64,000 bases of DNA from Isoetes taiwanensis (Eukaryota; Streptophyta; Lycopodiopsida; Isoetales; Isoetaceae). Shown here in pieces: positions 1-12,130 of the stretch. Numbering within the stretch: position 1 is the stretch's first letter; every line of letters starts with the position of its first letter. Under the pieces are notes generated by a model that saw nothing but the letters and a program-made list of their open reading frames with translations, was not told the DNA's origin and ran no database searches. The stretch lies in the NCBI GenBank assembly GCA_021234155.1, contig JAJEKV010000190.1, positions 54,044 through 118,043 on the forward strand, read 5' to 3'. A program made the position numbers and the translations under genes.

Positions 1-1740
1 GTGGCCGAAAGCGCCTTCCGCTTGAGGGCATTTCCCAAGTGTTTGGAGTCGGCGTTTGCTTGGCCTCTAGTCGCTTTCTCCCTCGAAGTTGCTCTTCCAA
101 TTTGATCTTGGGCTATAGTTGTGCTTCCTTGCTTCCTCCCTTGGTAGTCGGCGAAGGAGCTTCCCCGATCTAAGCGCTTAAACTGAAAACATGACTCTAA
201 ACTCATGTTTCTCCACTATATATGTGGACACCCTAGATATACAATAGACATATACGATTTACATTGGGATTTTAATTCATCCACTTTTGCAAAACAACTA
301 CGAAGATCTACCTAATTATTTATACTCCTTTAGGTTTCCTTCCTCGATCGCGCTTTGATCCTTCGGTTTTGCCGCATCTTCTTCGCTCGCTGACTCCGGA
401 TTCCTTTGAGATGCCGCTACTATTGTTGAGCTTTTATGTTCGATCCGAGCTGATCACCCTCAAGTTGCGAAGAGTGTTCGCCGATGTGATCCCTTGAAAA
501 AGATGCTCCTCCTTGTTGTGTATGTTCGTCGCGAGGAATGCGGAACCGCCACGCCCCTACATGCGGTGTGTTGCTGCAAGATTGCTGATTGGCGTGCCAT
601 TGATCGAAGCTTGAGTAGGGTCACCGGCCGCTGTTGCACGGGCATTCTTGAATGTCTTCAAGCTCGAGATCGTGGGTCGGTAGGGCGTGCATTGTCAATC
701 CCCCGCAGTTGAATTTCTCCGAAAGCGACTCCGCTGCTTGGGCTTTGCTTCATTCCGAGGTGGCTCTCCCCGTGGCTCGGAAGTGTGGTCATCTCCATTG
801 CCCTATCATAGCTCCTTCTGGTCGCCTTTGCGGATTTGTACCGCCGCCGGGTAGGGTCGCTCTCCTCCGCCCTTTGGGTCCTAAACCATTCGAAGTCTCG
901 ACTCCTTTGGCCGACGTAGTAAAGCCGCCCTTCCTTTGGTTTCTAGGTGTTCCCGGTCCCAATTCCTGCTTGAGCGTAATATTCTCCTCCTTGGTCTTGC
1001 CCCTAGTGCCGACATGTGCCTTCGAAGCCGGAAATGTTCCTTGATATGCCTCTCCTCCCTCTCATGGTCTCCTACCTTTTTGGAACCGATGAAAGTTCTC
1101 CGCTGGTGCAAGGGAGCCGGAGGCTCATCTTGGTCAGCCTTTTAGGTGCTTTGTGGTTGCCTAGCTTGGTTACTCCTTTTGTTGACGCGGCGCTTTGAGC
1201 TGCCGGGCCGCAAGGTCGCGGTGATCTTCCTCCGGGTTATATATACTCCCCGTCGCCATGAGTTGTCTCCTCGACGGAAGATTATGCCCCTCTCGCCCTA
1301 GCTCGGATGCTAACGCCACATCGATGCCTAACATCTTCCCTCGCACTGTATTTTGTTGTCTCGCTGCTTCTTCCATTTGAAACTCATGTGCGCCGAAGTT
1401 GGTGAAGGCGCTGAGATCCTCTTTCCGATGTGAGCTCGTGGACGGGTAGCCGGGAGGTTGACATCTAGAACATTCTTGGTGCCGCTGGTTACCAATATTC
1501 TTCCCATTTGATGGAGATTGATGATAGGCTCGGTGGTGTCCTGTTCTACTCGCTTGTCTTGCTGAGGTGTTTGTCGCTGTGCTTCCCCCTCTTGGGTCCG
1601 CTTTTTCGGCCTCCTCTCCTTATCCGCTTTGTGCATTGGCCGGGACCTTGATGTCTTCAAGAAGTTGCGCCTTTAGCTCGCCCTCAGGGCTCCGCCCCGC
1701 CCTTCAAAGCAACGCCGTATCCTAGAGTCTAAGAGTCTAC
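1..1740 (-). other. Unclassified GC-richer block, possibly downstream part of element C
   Basis: Several short open stretches lie on the minus strand, the longest about 110 codons at 1328-1660, rich in K, R, E and Q. I recognise no domain. The block lies downstream, in minus orientation, of the H3-like remnant and hairpin leader of copy C, where elements A and B carry their second ORF and gag. It could be a decayed version of those, but I could not align it to either. No splice or start signal is convincing. Confidence 0.25.
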
Positions 1741-2415
1741 TTGAAGGGCTCTCCTACAATATTCGGGCTCTATAAGCAAGCAAGATGGCTCGAGCGAGCG
1801 CATTACTAGAGACATATCTATAATCTACAAGTCTATGGACATTAGGACGGTGGTATGGCATGACATGAGGGTTGTTTTGCAAAGCCCTCATGGTGTTGAG
1901 GTATACTCTAAGGTCCCAGCAAAGTTGGTTTGGGGGGTCCACCCTACACATGGAATGACTTGGGCAGCTCTAGGCTCTAGCTCCTTTCTAGGTATCCCGC
2001 AATAGGGAGGTCAATGTGGCTATATAAGTCAAACTCTATTAGAAGGACACAGTAATTAGGTCAAGGTTTATGCCTTTGGCTCGAGCAGAGGTGGTCTACC
2101 AACAGCTTGGACTTGGGTTGCTATGCTAAGGTCTAGATGACTATAACAAAAGGGTGTTCCCGAGCACTTCTACCTAGGAGTAAGGCATCAGCTTCGTTGG
2201 CCGAGAGCAAGACTTGCGAGCTACTAATGGGGTATGCTTCTATCTACAAACAAACTACAGCTTTGGGAAAGCAATTCAAGGGTTTGAGCAATTTTGGTCA
2301 TTTTGAGATGGGGTTTGACATTTCTATCCTAATTTGAGGTCATAAATGGATTCTAGGCTGTCTAACGGTCCTAACGCAACAAATTTCTCGCGATTTGGAG
2401 CTCAGAGTTCTGCTA
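1741..2415. other. No gene seen
   Basis: Mixed-composition DNA with only short chance ORFs. Bases about 2300-2415, read on the minus strand, resemble the part of element B between its second hairpin pair and its second TATA box (around 39716-39780), so at least this end belongs to copy C. Confidence 0.4.
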
Positions 2416-2419
2416 TGGA

Positions 2420-2700
2420 GGTTCGTATTTGAGGTTCACGCTGCTCGCACCCCATTTTGAGAATGTAGAAATCAGCCTCGGCGCCGACGGTGAGACATGG
2501 GTCCCAATTGGGCTAGGCTTACTCAATTTAAGTGATCTAAGGTGTAATTCCACTAAACTCATCGAAGTTAAGCGTAATTGACCCCTTATTTGGTCGATTT
2601 TTGGAGCTGTTTTGGGCATTTTTAGCATGGTTCATCGCTGTTCTCCATTCCTAAAATCTAGAAATCTGGCCCCGGCGCCGACGCAGAGACATCGCCTCAA
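2420..2700 (-). repeat. Leader repeats of element C
   Basis: Two blocks with a GTCTC...CGTCGGCGCCG core, at about 2655-2700 and 2470-2505, are separated by about 190 bases. The spacer, read on the minus strand, matches the spacer between the two hairpins of element B at 39428-39693, including a shared run meaning 'aaataaggggtcaatt'. They directly follow the H3-like ORF of copy C, the same order as in elements A and B. Confidence 0.65.
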
Positions 2701-2833
2701 TTTTGCTCAAAAGCTCCAATTTGACTAAAACAAAAGCTAGAATTCTATAACTTAACTTAATTAAGTAACTTTATACAGCTTATAATTTACTCTAAAACAC
2801 GCTGTATTAAACAAATTTTATCATTTACTTAAA

Positions 2834-3088
2834 TTAATAAGGTTCTCCTTTGATATGATTGGTAAGTGCATATCTTTCTTTCATTAGAGTTACCCCTTTG
2901 GTGTGTACTGTAAGGGCCGTTGAGTCTTCAAAATGTTGGACCAGCCTTCGCCTCGCTTGACCCCCTCGGCCTCCCCGCCTCGCTCTCGCCTCTCCTCTTT
3001 TTTGTTTCCTTCAAATTCTCCTTGGCCTCCTCGGCTGCTTCGCTTCTTTGTCGAGGGAGTCGAGTGGTCTCGCTTTGGTGCGCGCCAT
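2834..3088 (-). pseudogene. Histone H3-like ORF of element C, internally deleted
   Basis: An 85-codon frame starts MARTKAR, like the H3 N-terminus MARTKQTAR. It runs through an R/G/K-rich stretch and ends with a segment matching the end of H3: LVQHFEDS, then VHTKGVTLM (compare IHAKRVTIM), then HIKGEPY and a stop. One in-frame TGA sits at codon 26. Helices alphaN, alpha1 and most of alpha2 are missing, so it cannot form a full histone fold. Start and end share one reading frame. The leader repeats that follow are those found after the H3-like ORFs of elements A and B, which ties this copy to the same element family. It is a decayed copy; the H3 relation rests on tail plus C-terminal pattern together with context. 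Confidence 0.7.
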
Positions 3089-3231
3089 GTCGACGGAGGC
3101 TTGGTGTCTATCAGATGATGACTCTATCTAGCTTAAGGGTCTTGGTTCTAAGTCTAAGGCTTGGCCATTAATATTATCTAACATTATTACAGCTTAAATC
3201 TAATTAAGGATTATAATTCAAACACAAACGA

Positions 3232-3315
3232 TGCCCGCCTGGCTGGCAAGGGGGGGTTTTGGGGGGTTCAACCCTGTGGGTGGGAGGTTCAATTCCCGCT
3301 ACTGTGGGAATTCTT
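3232..3315 (+). repeat. Possible tRNA-derived (SINE-like) fragment
   Basis: GGTTCAATTCC near 3291 resembles a Pol III B box (GGTTCGANTCC), and a TGGCTGGCAAGG stretch about 45 bases upstream could be an A box. No full tRNA cloverleaf can be drawn, because the middle is a run of G and T. Weak call. Confidence 0.2.
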
Positions 3316-3801
3316 TTAAGATGAGGTTTAAATAGATTAGAAAGCTAATCTAGCTAATTCCTAGGCTGAAATTCGAATCTAGCAATGCTTGAACGTTCCC
3401 GATGGGAGCTTAAAAATTATATTGTCTGATCCAAACACTCAGATCCTTGTGCTTTCAGATTTGCCAATCCAAGACATCTAACCTACAACTATTCAAGTGC
3501 GACATAGTTGTAGGGATTTTGCCTCAACTATCACTGGAGCAACAGAACTCGTGAATTTTGACCATCCTTTGACAACCTTACAGAAAATAGGCCATATCTC
3601 ATGATCTTCATCTAACAAGAATTAGCCTCTTGAGAGCTATGCATGCGAAGCTTTTGAAATCCACAATTTACGGTGAAGATTATGTCCGACAATCTCTTCA
3701 CTTTCACTCAAGAATTGTTACAAATGGCATGCCGAGATGAGCCCAAAGCATTTCTTTGCTTGCTTTAAGTTTATCAGTAAAGGTTACTTTATCTCTTTTA
3801 G

Positions 3802-3930
3802 TGGTTGTATTGGCAAGCTGCATACACTGACCCTAGAACAAAACTTCGTTATGTAAATGCTGAGTTTTTCAAAAGAATCGAGCCCTCTCTCGATGAACTT
3901 GTGCAAGGCTATTTATATCTTGAGAGGTAT
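3802..3930 (+). pseudogene. Exon-like fragment of INO80 subunit C / YL1 C-terminal domain protein
   Basis: The frame reads YTDPRTKLRYVNAEFFKRI and then VQGYLYLERY. The YTDP(R/K)TxLRYxNAExFKxI pattern is the signature of the YL1_C domain of INO80 complex subunit C (Ies6) and of Swc2/YL1, and the VQxYLxLR part follows in INO80C. A pyrimidine-rich tract ending in TAG at about 3800-3802 looks like a splice acceptor. The CDITG part that normally precedes is missing. No other exon is seen nearby, so this is a single stranded exon or a captured fragment. It lies antisense within the span that would be the 5' leader of element C. INO80C and YL1 cannot be separated on so short a piece. Confidence 0.55.
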
Positions 3931-4596
3931 TTTAATAGAACTCGAGCAACCTTTAGCATTTACAATGTTCTAAGTTTGTTTGAACACTATTTAAAAAATT
4001 ATTTTGTTCTCATTCAATACCAGCTTAATTGGAAGCATTTGACAACATGTTCAGAGGTCGCAGCATTGTTTTTCTTAACGGAATAACAAGTTCCAAATCA
4101 AAACAAATTTTCAATCCTTTGCAAGTATCCTTCCGGGTTTGAAATGGTTTTAACATGAATTGCTTTTTGGAAAATAGAGGCATAACTTCATTCCTTGAGA
4201 AGTAAGGCCATGCCGAAGTTGTGACTAACAATTACATTCTCAGAAATGCTCGCTTCCTCGCCCCACGGGCCAGACAAATTGGAGGAGACGCCTAGAGCGT
4301 AACAATAAAAAGTACCTGTGTATGTTCCCATGGAGTCGTGGTTACATGGATTACTTCTCCTATGATCGATTAGTTCTCGGACTAAATCGATAGACTAGGA
4401 AACATTCATATAATTCATGTCCATATCTCCATTCCGGGTTTTAATTACACTCATAATATCGCATTTATTCTAACTCATGGGAACCGTATGTTCCTATCGT
4501 ATGTCCTGTGAATGCATAAATCATAATATCGCGTATCTATTCTAATCTATTTCAGCTCGCCATCGATTTCTTTTCCTATTATTTCGCTTAAGGGGA
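3931..4596. other. No gene seen
   Basis: Open frames continue past the INO80C-like piece but show no recognisable domain. The bases just left of 4597 contain no primer-binding site, so the LTR to the right is not followed by a normal internal region. Confidence 0.4.
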
Positions 4597-6290
4597 TGTG
4601 ACGCCCCTACCGCATAATGTGCCCCCACCGTGATACAAAACAGAGTTCATCCCCCATACCACCTCCATGCTAATACAGGCTCCTCCACATGACACCGCAA
4701 CCGGACGGGTTCCAAAAGTGGGAAGAGTGGAAGGGTCATTGCACCCCGCCTCCCCTCAGGCCTACCTAGTCAGCTGGAAGCGCAAAACATACATGTCAAG
4801 AGCACATACATCAACATCATATGACCATCACGGCGATGGTCCTCCACATATCCCGATAGACAAAGACCAAAGACATCACATAGGGAATCCTACCCAAGGC
4901 TCGACTCAAAGGGATGATGACGGCTTTGGTCTCCGTGAGTTCATTGCGCATGTAATTCATGGCAATGGATTTACCGGGTATATGAACATGGCTTAGGGTT
5001 GTCCACTCCATCCGCCCGTGCACACTTTGCGTAGTAGGTGAAAAGTGTTGGGACTCGATCAGAGTTCACGGACACATAGCCAATGTGGCTATTCCTCGGT
5101 TTCATCTCCCCAGCCCGATAGCGTGTAGGGATCTCTCCCTCCGAGATCTACATGCCGACTAAGGTGACTAGAGGGCCACCGCCTCAGATTCGACTTGAAC
5201 TCAATGGAAGGTCATATCCACCACCACTCAGTGCAATGAGCCCATGCCTTGCCCACACGCAGCTGGCAAGCCATTGACCTAGTCACAATGATCCCCCGGA
5301 GCACTAACACACCATAGGGATCGCTCAAGAGTCGAACACCTAACCTCCTTATAAGCCGCCTCGCCCCTTCACCCACAAACTGTGTGTGGCTCTTGTGCAC
5401 AGTCAAGATCTATAGTGTGCTAGAGAGGCTAATCTAGGAGCATCTACTACCAAGCTTTAGGGTCTCTACCCCTTCCCAATACAAGGAGTTCACAGAGATA
5501 CATCATCCATATACATATCACGTAAGAACTAAAGAACAAGATCTAATCTATATCATAGAGTTAGGTTCTTTAGTTAGAATCACATCTAGAGTTCTAGAGG
5601 GCTGCTATGGGCAATTTAAGAGGCTAAACCTAATGATTCGATGGTCAAAATGGGGTTTAGACTACTAAATTGCCTAAATACCTGATCCTTGAGTTCCTCC
5701 TCCCGACTAACTCACCATCCCGCTGAAATGCTCAATCAAGGAAAACTAATGATGCGCTTCTCTGCATTTAGTTCTGGGAGGCGGCTTTGGCTCTTGAGGC
5801 AGCCAAAACAGGGCTCTAAAACCCTAGAAACTAAAAAAATGGGCAAGTTAGGGTTCTCCTACTTAAATAGACAAGGGGTGGTTAGGGTTTCCAATTATCC
5901 CCTTTAGGCATGTGGGATAATTGGGGAAAAGGGCCCACTTGCCTTTAAGGGCTAGGGTGCCAAATGTGCCCACATGGAAATGTAGGCACCCAAATGTGCT
6001 CACATGGAAATGTGTGCACAAATGAATGTGTACATTGGAAAATGTGCACATTAATTGCACCTATGGGTATGGGCCCACTTGGCATCAAGTGGCCACATGG
6101 AAATGTGTGCCCACATTAATGTGTACATTGGAAAATGTGCACATTAATACTAATGCACATTCTAGCAAGTTGCCCCCCAGGGGCTACCCACTTGGTTACA
6201 CGCTACGCATTACGCCGTACGGGTGGCGGGTACGCTGACGCGGCGCAGAAATATACGCCCCGGAGCGTGATATCGCGGCTGAACGCCACA
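4597..6290 (-). mobile_element. LTR of family B, probably solo or a 3' LTR
   Basis: Reads TGTGACGCC at 4597 and ends CGCCACA at 6290; the reverse complement aligns along its length with the LTRs of element B at 35756-37392 and 47311-48954. It holds a TATA-like CTATTTAAG near 5862-5873 (minus) and a telo-box-like stretch just downstream. It also has three to four copies of a sub-repeat built on CACATGGAAATGTG and ACATTAATGT at about 5960-6150. No 5-base target duplication is seen (GGGGA versus ACTTC). The bases right of 6290 read, on the minus strand, TTTGGGGAAGT, similar to the polypurine tract of element B, so it may be a 3' LTR whose element has been lost. No pol sequence is seen to its right. 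Confidence 0.8.
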
Positions 6291-9200
6291 ACTTCCCCAA
6301 ATCATCGATATACCATCTCAACTTTGTTTTGTATTTCTAAATCCAATAGCTAACATGTAGCCCTCGCCATATATACTCTCCCTTATCCGCTTTTATACAT
6401 CCGCTTGTCATTGTTGGGCATTCCCGACAATGTTCCATTAATGGCAAACATGAGCTTTGTCCGATGGCTCATGTTCTTTGCAAGGTTGTTCTTCCTATAG
6501 TTGTTGCTAATCCTTTCAATAAACTTAGGTAATTTTCATTAGGAAAATTTCTATAGAACTATTTCTATAGAAAGAGTTAATTGACGACGCTGTAAAGCCT
6601 AAATCAAGATTTTTACAAGACATCTCAGATATAGTCGCTGTTAATCCTTTCAATAAACTCGTAATTTTTTGAGCTTGTTTTTCTACCGATAGATACATAT
6701 GCCATATGCAACAAGGTTAATGCAGATTCGATCACACCATTCCTGTAATTCCCAATATTTGCTGCGTGAAAAGCAATTTGATTGTAACTATAATCTATAC
6801 CTCATGAATCCGTAAGTTAGAAGTAAGAAAGAGATCCCGTGGCCTCGCATGAAGGAAGTGTGATGGCAATGGACATTTGTTTTGTTATTCGGGTAATGTT
6901 TAGGATCTTGTGAAAATATATCGAAAATGGATGGTTAGGTTAATGTGAAAACTTTCACGTGATACGCTCGTGATACTTTGCTCTTCCCTATGTGTTCAAT
7001 GGTTCTACATCATGGAGGAAGGTAAATAACTCGCCTTAAAACCCATTTTCCTTTCTGCCTAATAAAATAGTGTGTATTTGTAGGGGAACGACATGTTTCA
7101 AATGCTTGTTTGTAGGCGCAGGATCCCACAGTGTATTGTTGATGGTATATTACCTTCTTTAAAAGTTTCATTATATTTACCGCTTTCATATCTTGCTTTT
7201 TGTGGAGCCATAACTTTATAAACAACATAAAATGAGAGAGTAGAAACTAATCTTTAGTTCTATCCATTAGCATCAAGGAAAAGAACCTTCGTGGGCATTG
7301 CCGGTGTTTGTGCTAGCATAGTGACCTACTATTAAGATTGGCATCCTTGCATGCCTAAGGTGTAGTCTTGTTAGTCTAATTTACAAAAACCTGGCCTTGT
7401 TTAAAGGACCACCACGCTGTAACTCTAGGATGGACGACTCATTGTGCTATGCGTAATAATTGCCTCAAACATAGCTTTATATGATTAGTCAAAGGCATTT
7501 ATCTTTTGGAATGTTGGGTGACATATTCTCTTATATGAGGTGGAGTCCTACATGGGTGCATGTTAAAGCCTTTACTCATGCAATGAGAGTCAAGTCAAGT
7601 TCACAGGATGAAAGAGAGACCACAATGAGAGGAATCACTTTGGCAGCTTCCATTATTGTTTAGCTTTAGGATAAAACCTAGATGTAGATTTGCAAATGAC
7701 AGAGACTAGATATATGTTCCATCCTGCTTATAACTTTCCATTGGGCGCATTGTTTGTCCATTCTTGCATGACCAGCTTATCACTAAACGCTTGGCATGGA
7801 TTGAGTTGCTCCTCAACCATTGAAGCTCCAAATTTGATGCTTGATGATACCGGGACACACCTCGAGTCAAGAACACTATTGTGAGTGCAATTTCAAGCCA
7901 AGCAAGGAGTTAAGAGCACGCAGTAGCCTTTTGCTTAATGTAATTGAGGGAGGTGAAAAGTTCTAAGGTGGTTTCTTGATGTGTCACAAGAGCTATAGTC
8001 CCGGCATAAAAGATATATATATTTTGGCAGGATGGTACTTCGGGTGCTTAAAGACAATTTTGAGTTTATTGTCTCTAGAGATGTAGGGAATCACTAGAGT
8101 AAATTTAAATTAAATCAATATCCATTGAGATTCATGAGGGAATACATTTGTACCAAAGAATTTGTCCCAAATTAAACCTCAATTAGGGCCATGCCCGAAG
8201 TTATCCCATTTTTATCTAATTGGGTGCGCGCTAGTGGCAAAAAGGATGTAAAAACAAGGTGTTGTCTAAGGATGGGTTGCCCTCGCTTGAGCATGCTACA
8301 AATAGGAATCGTTAAAACCAGCCCAAAGCAAAAATTATAAATTTGATTACTTTGTATAGAATCACAAATTCCTTGTTTTGGTTTGTTTCGGAAAGTCTTT
8401 CATGCTTTTTGGTTGCCCCTAAGGGGCAAGCCCCTCATTGAGGGTTTTGTGGCATATTCTAGGTAAATCTTAATATGCCAATGACTACTCCAAACCTATC
8501 ATAGGTCAGAAAATATCGGGTTGCCCTTTGTAGTTGGAGAGGCACTCTTTGAAGCCCCAAACCCTGCTCCCTTTGCTCAGATTCAAGAACATCAAACAAT
8601 TGTGGTAAGCCTTGCAAGACAAAGATTCTCAAGGCCTTATGGATAGGGTTTCTTTGTAGAATAGCAAGGCAATCCGCGCCTACCTACTTTTGCACTAGCC
8701 CCATGTTTTTCATCATTGACAGCTTTATTCAAGCTTATGTAGATTGATAAGCTCCCAAATCAGCATATCCATTATTTTAGAAAAAGACCTCGTTATCTTG
8801 AATCTATCTCCGGTTTTAAAATCGATGGAAATTTGTCGCTTGAAGAAAGGGTAGAAGATTGCTCGAGTTCCGTGACAAAGAAACAAAATTTTCCAACATT
8901 TTTAGATTCCGCAACCCCTCGCTTAGGAAAGCTAAATTTTATACCGAAAGCAAGCTGAAAAAATAACAGCCCTACATGTAGTTTAGGGCTCCAATCTCCA
9001 AGCAGCAATAAAAGCAGAAAAGGCCCCCAGAAACAACCTACATCGGGCTATAAGCATGGTCGAGCTCTGAGAAGGCAAAGTGCAAGCCTCTTTGCTTCGC
9101 GGCCCTAAAATCTGTTGTATTTAGGAAGCAAAATCAAATAATGTCTTTATGCTTTGTTAGGCAATGCATTCGGCAGATCATTGCCGCAGATGGGGATGTA

Positions 9201-9836
9201 CCATGATCAAACTTGCCTTAAGAGCCGAGATCCATTATAGAATTATCGAACCGCCACGAAATACGCTTTTCCCTATCCACTTCACATCAAAAAAGGTATC
9301 GCCTCACAGAATTATCTTCTTAACCCTCGAGCCGCTTTTCCCTTGCAAACATCTCAGATATGTACAATGCCATCCGCTTCAACATATTCGCCCGCCAGTA
9401 CCTTGCTTCCTAGAAATGAACACGAGCCCAAAAAATACAAGCAACACGATGGAAAAATATGAAGATGCATTGCCACACCCACTCATTCCCCGTGGGAGCT
9501 CCATCGCCATTCGACCGGCCGGAGTTTCATCCGGCAGAGGGGGGCCATGCATCAAAACAAAGTAAAACAGGAGAAAATGGACTAAAGGATGAAAGCCCAC
9601 GGGCAAAGTGGCAATTGTTCGATTTTGTAATAGATGCATTATCCGGGTCCATTCAAGTTTATTTGGCATGCTATTTGCATAAGGTGCACACATAAGATGC
9701 ACACATCCACCCACATTGTACATTCCACAACCCCTCACAACCTTCTATAATTGTAGGGATTTAATAACATCTACTTCCATTATGTCATGACAAGATTCCG
9801 GGTTAAATTAGCTTAACCCATTACATTTTTACATTA
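6291..9836. other. Gene-less AT-rich region
   Basis: No protein domain, tRNA or clear repeat recognised on either strand. Open frames of 60-130 codons at 7010-7228, 8793-9008 and 9164-9738 look like chance. A hairpin at about 8413-8429 (TTGCCCCTAAGGGGCAA) has no flanking transposon signal. Confidence 0.45.
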
Positions 9837-9988
9837 AACCTTTTAACAACCTTGAACATTACCTCATTCAAGTGTTATGAATCAAGGAATTTAAACAAAG
9901 AGTTGTAACTAGATTGAACCTTTAACAACCTTGGAATATTACCTCATTCAAGTGTTATGAATCAAGGAAATTTAAACAAAGAGTTGTA
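9837..9988. repeat. Tandem duplication, two copies of about 75 bases
   Basis: Two copies sharing AACAACCTTG, ATTACCTCATTCAAGTG, TTATGAATCAAGGAA and ACAAAGAGTTGTA, at about 9837-9908 and 9916-9987. They differ by a few bases. Confidence 0.85.
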
Positions 9989-10350
9989 TGATGAACGCAT
10001 AAATGCAAACCTTGGTTGACGTGCCCATGTTACGGACTACAAATTTTTAATACTTTCGAGACATAAAACATAGTCTTCACTTGTTCTTGATTCTTGTTTA
10101 GAGCCTCACAAATGCAAGTTTCCAAACTACTTTGTGTTATAACCATGTGTGAGAAACAAAAACTGGACCGACTAACTAGCAATTTGAAATCAAGTATTAT
10201 GAAAAAAGGGCAGGTGGAAGTCTATGTGCCTTATGAGTCCCACCTTAAGGCCGGGCATTAATCATGGGCATGTAGAGTAGATGTAGTGGAGTGTCATGTG
10301 CAATTTGGATAAACCTTTATTCTTAAGACCAAAATCAAGTTCAACTAATA

Positions 10351-10378
10351 CTAGTTATGGTGCCCGGCGTTGCCGGGC
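10351..10378 (-). mobile_element. Candidate Helitron 3' terminus
   Basis: On the minus strand a GC-rich hairpin GCCCGGCAACGCCGGGC is followed by 7 bases and then CTAG, next to a T. This fits a Helitron 3' end: a short hairpin just before CTRR, inserted into an AT dinucleotide. The element would extend right of here, but no 5' TC end or Rep/helicase coding was found, so it would be non-autonomous. Confidence 0.45.
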
Positions 10379-11449
10379 TTTAGTAACAATTTGAAGAGAT
10401 GGTTGTTCTATGTGTTGATTAGAGTAAACAATCTAGCTTGCAGGGGGCAAGGGTGGTATAAAGCAAGCTTTTAAGATTCGTTGATAAGGATAAAGAACTA
10501 TTGTGCAAAAAGTTATGGATTTGGTCCCACATATTGAAAAGTAGAAATTTTATAGTGCGTTGTTTTTGTTTATGAGATAGTTCTATCGAAATGATTTTGT
10601 TGTGCAGCATTGGTAGGCTTTAGCAACCTATAGAAATTTGTATTCTAATGTGAAAGCAACTACAGCTGTAATTTGGATTGTGTCAACTATAAGTATTGTT
10701 TGATTTAGAAGGCAGAATTGGTAATTACCATTACTCATGATTTTGTTCTGATTGAGTAGGTCTTGATGATGTGAGCGAATTGAATCTCTTCTATTTGAAT
10801 GGTGAAGGAATGGAATGCACAGAGATGTATGTGATAGTTTTATCCCTTAATGAAATTTGGAAGGTGTAATATGTAGTTATAATGTCGTATCAAAATGTAT
10901 ACAACATTTACTATGAAAATTGTTATTGGATTAAGAGTAGAACTAAGGAAACAACATAGATTAAGACGTATCTTACCTTAGTTTGTTGGAATATGGGAGA
11001 TTAATTTATTAGGTTAATTTATTAGGTTTCGTTGGAATATGGGTGATTATTAACTTGGGCACCCATATGTTGTCATGGCAACTATTAAATTAGACTATAC
11101 CAATAGTCGAGCTTTAGTACAAAAACAAAGCGCATCAATTTACGAATTAGTTTGATATTGCAGTGCAAATTCTTAATTTCTAGTCTTAACCAAACCCTAC
11201 ATCTTATCTTTACAAAGGACCCCATGTCCAACATGAACAACATTTGAACCCATATGACCAGAGTGTCTCAACTTGTTTCACCAAACCTTGTTTCACCAAA
11301 CATGCAAAACATGATCTGGCTGTCAATGGATAAAGCTTATGATACATGATTATTTGTGATTATATTCAAATTGTTGCAATGTGGCAATAAATAGATTGTC
11401 ATAGTAAGTATTCCACAGAATTAACAAAGCAGAGCATTAGCGTGTAAAA

Positions 11450-11558
11450 TATGAGCAACACCATAAATTTTGTCCACAATACTTCTCTATAAATACACTT
11501 CCATGAGCAACACCATAAATTTGTCCACAATACTTCTCTATAAATACAAAAACCAGCC
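11450..11558. repeat. Tandem duplication, two copies of about 54 bases
   Basis: Units start ATGAGCAACACCATAAATTT and share GTCCACAATACTTCTCTAT before AAATACA. The copies differ by one T in a short homopolymer. Confidence 0.9.
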
Positions 11559-12091
11559 ATTTCTGTTACAAATTTAATTGTTCATGGAGTTTTAATAGCG
11601 TTAAGACATAGTCAAAATTGTTAATAGCTTTAAGACAGCCAATTGTTGTTATAAATAAATCATAAGGTTAGGTTGACTTGAGGGTGAAAACAATTTGGCA
11701 GCGACGATCTATGAAATATGATGCGCAAGTGGATATGATCTGACCTTGGTTATGATAGGAAAACTTGTACATCACCACTATGGCTTGTTAGAGAGACACA
11801 ACCCCATATGGTGATTTGGTCAAAAAATAATATCTTATACTTTTAAACAAACGACACAACGACACAGCAGATAGACACAATTATATTATGAATGTGAGAA
11901 CAGAAATATGAAATGTGGCAAGAACGCAATTGTAAGATATTCCTACACATTGTCAAGTTGTCGATTGACTTGGTCATAGGGTCCGCATTCTGTATATCAT
12001 TGGTTGAAAGTTCTGCCAGCAATTATGCAAATATATGTACAACAACATTGAGGCATCAGAAGCGTACTACAATCTTTGTTGTCTACTTTTG

Positions 12092-12130
12092 AGTGCTTGT
12101 TCCTCCATTTGTGTGCTTGTTCCTCCATGG
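12092..12130. repeat. Tandem duplication, two copies of about 19 bases
   Basis: GTGCTTGTTCCTCCATTT is followed at once by a second GTGCTTGTTCCTCCAT. Confidence 0.85.

Noticed and set aside
3232..3315. Intact tRNA gene
   Set aside because: Only B-box-like and weak A-box-like stretches; no cloverleaf can be formed.
8408..8440. Hairpin TTGCCCCTAAGGGGCAA as another Helitron end
   Set aside because: No CTRR follows it on either strand.
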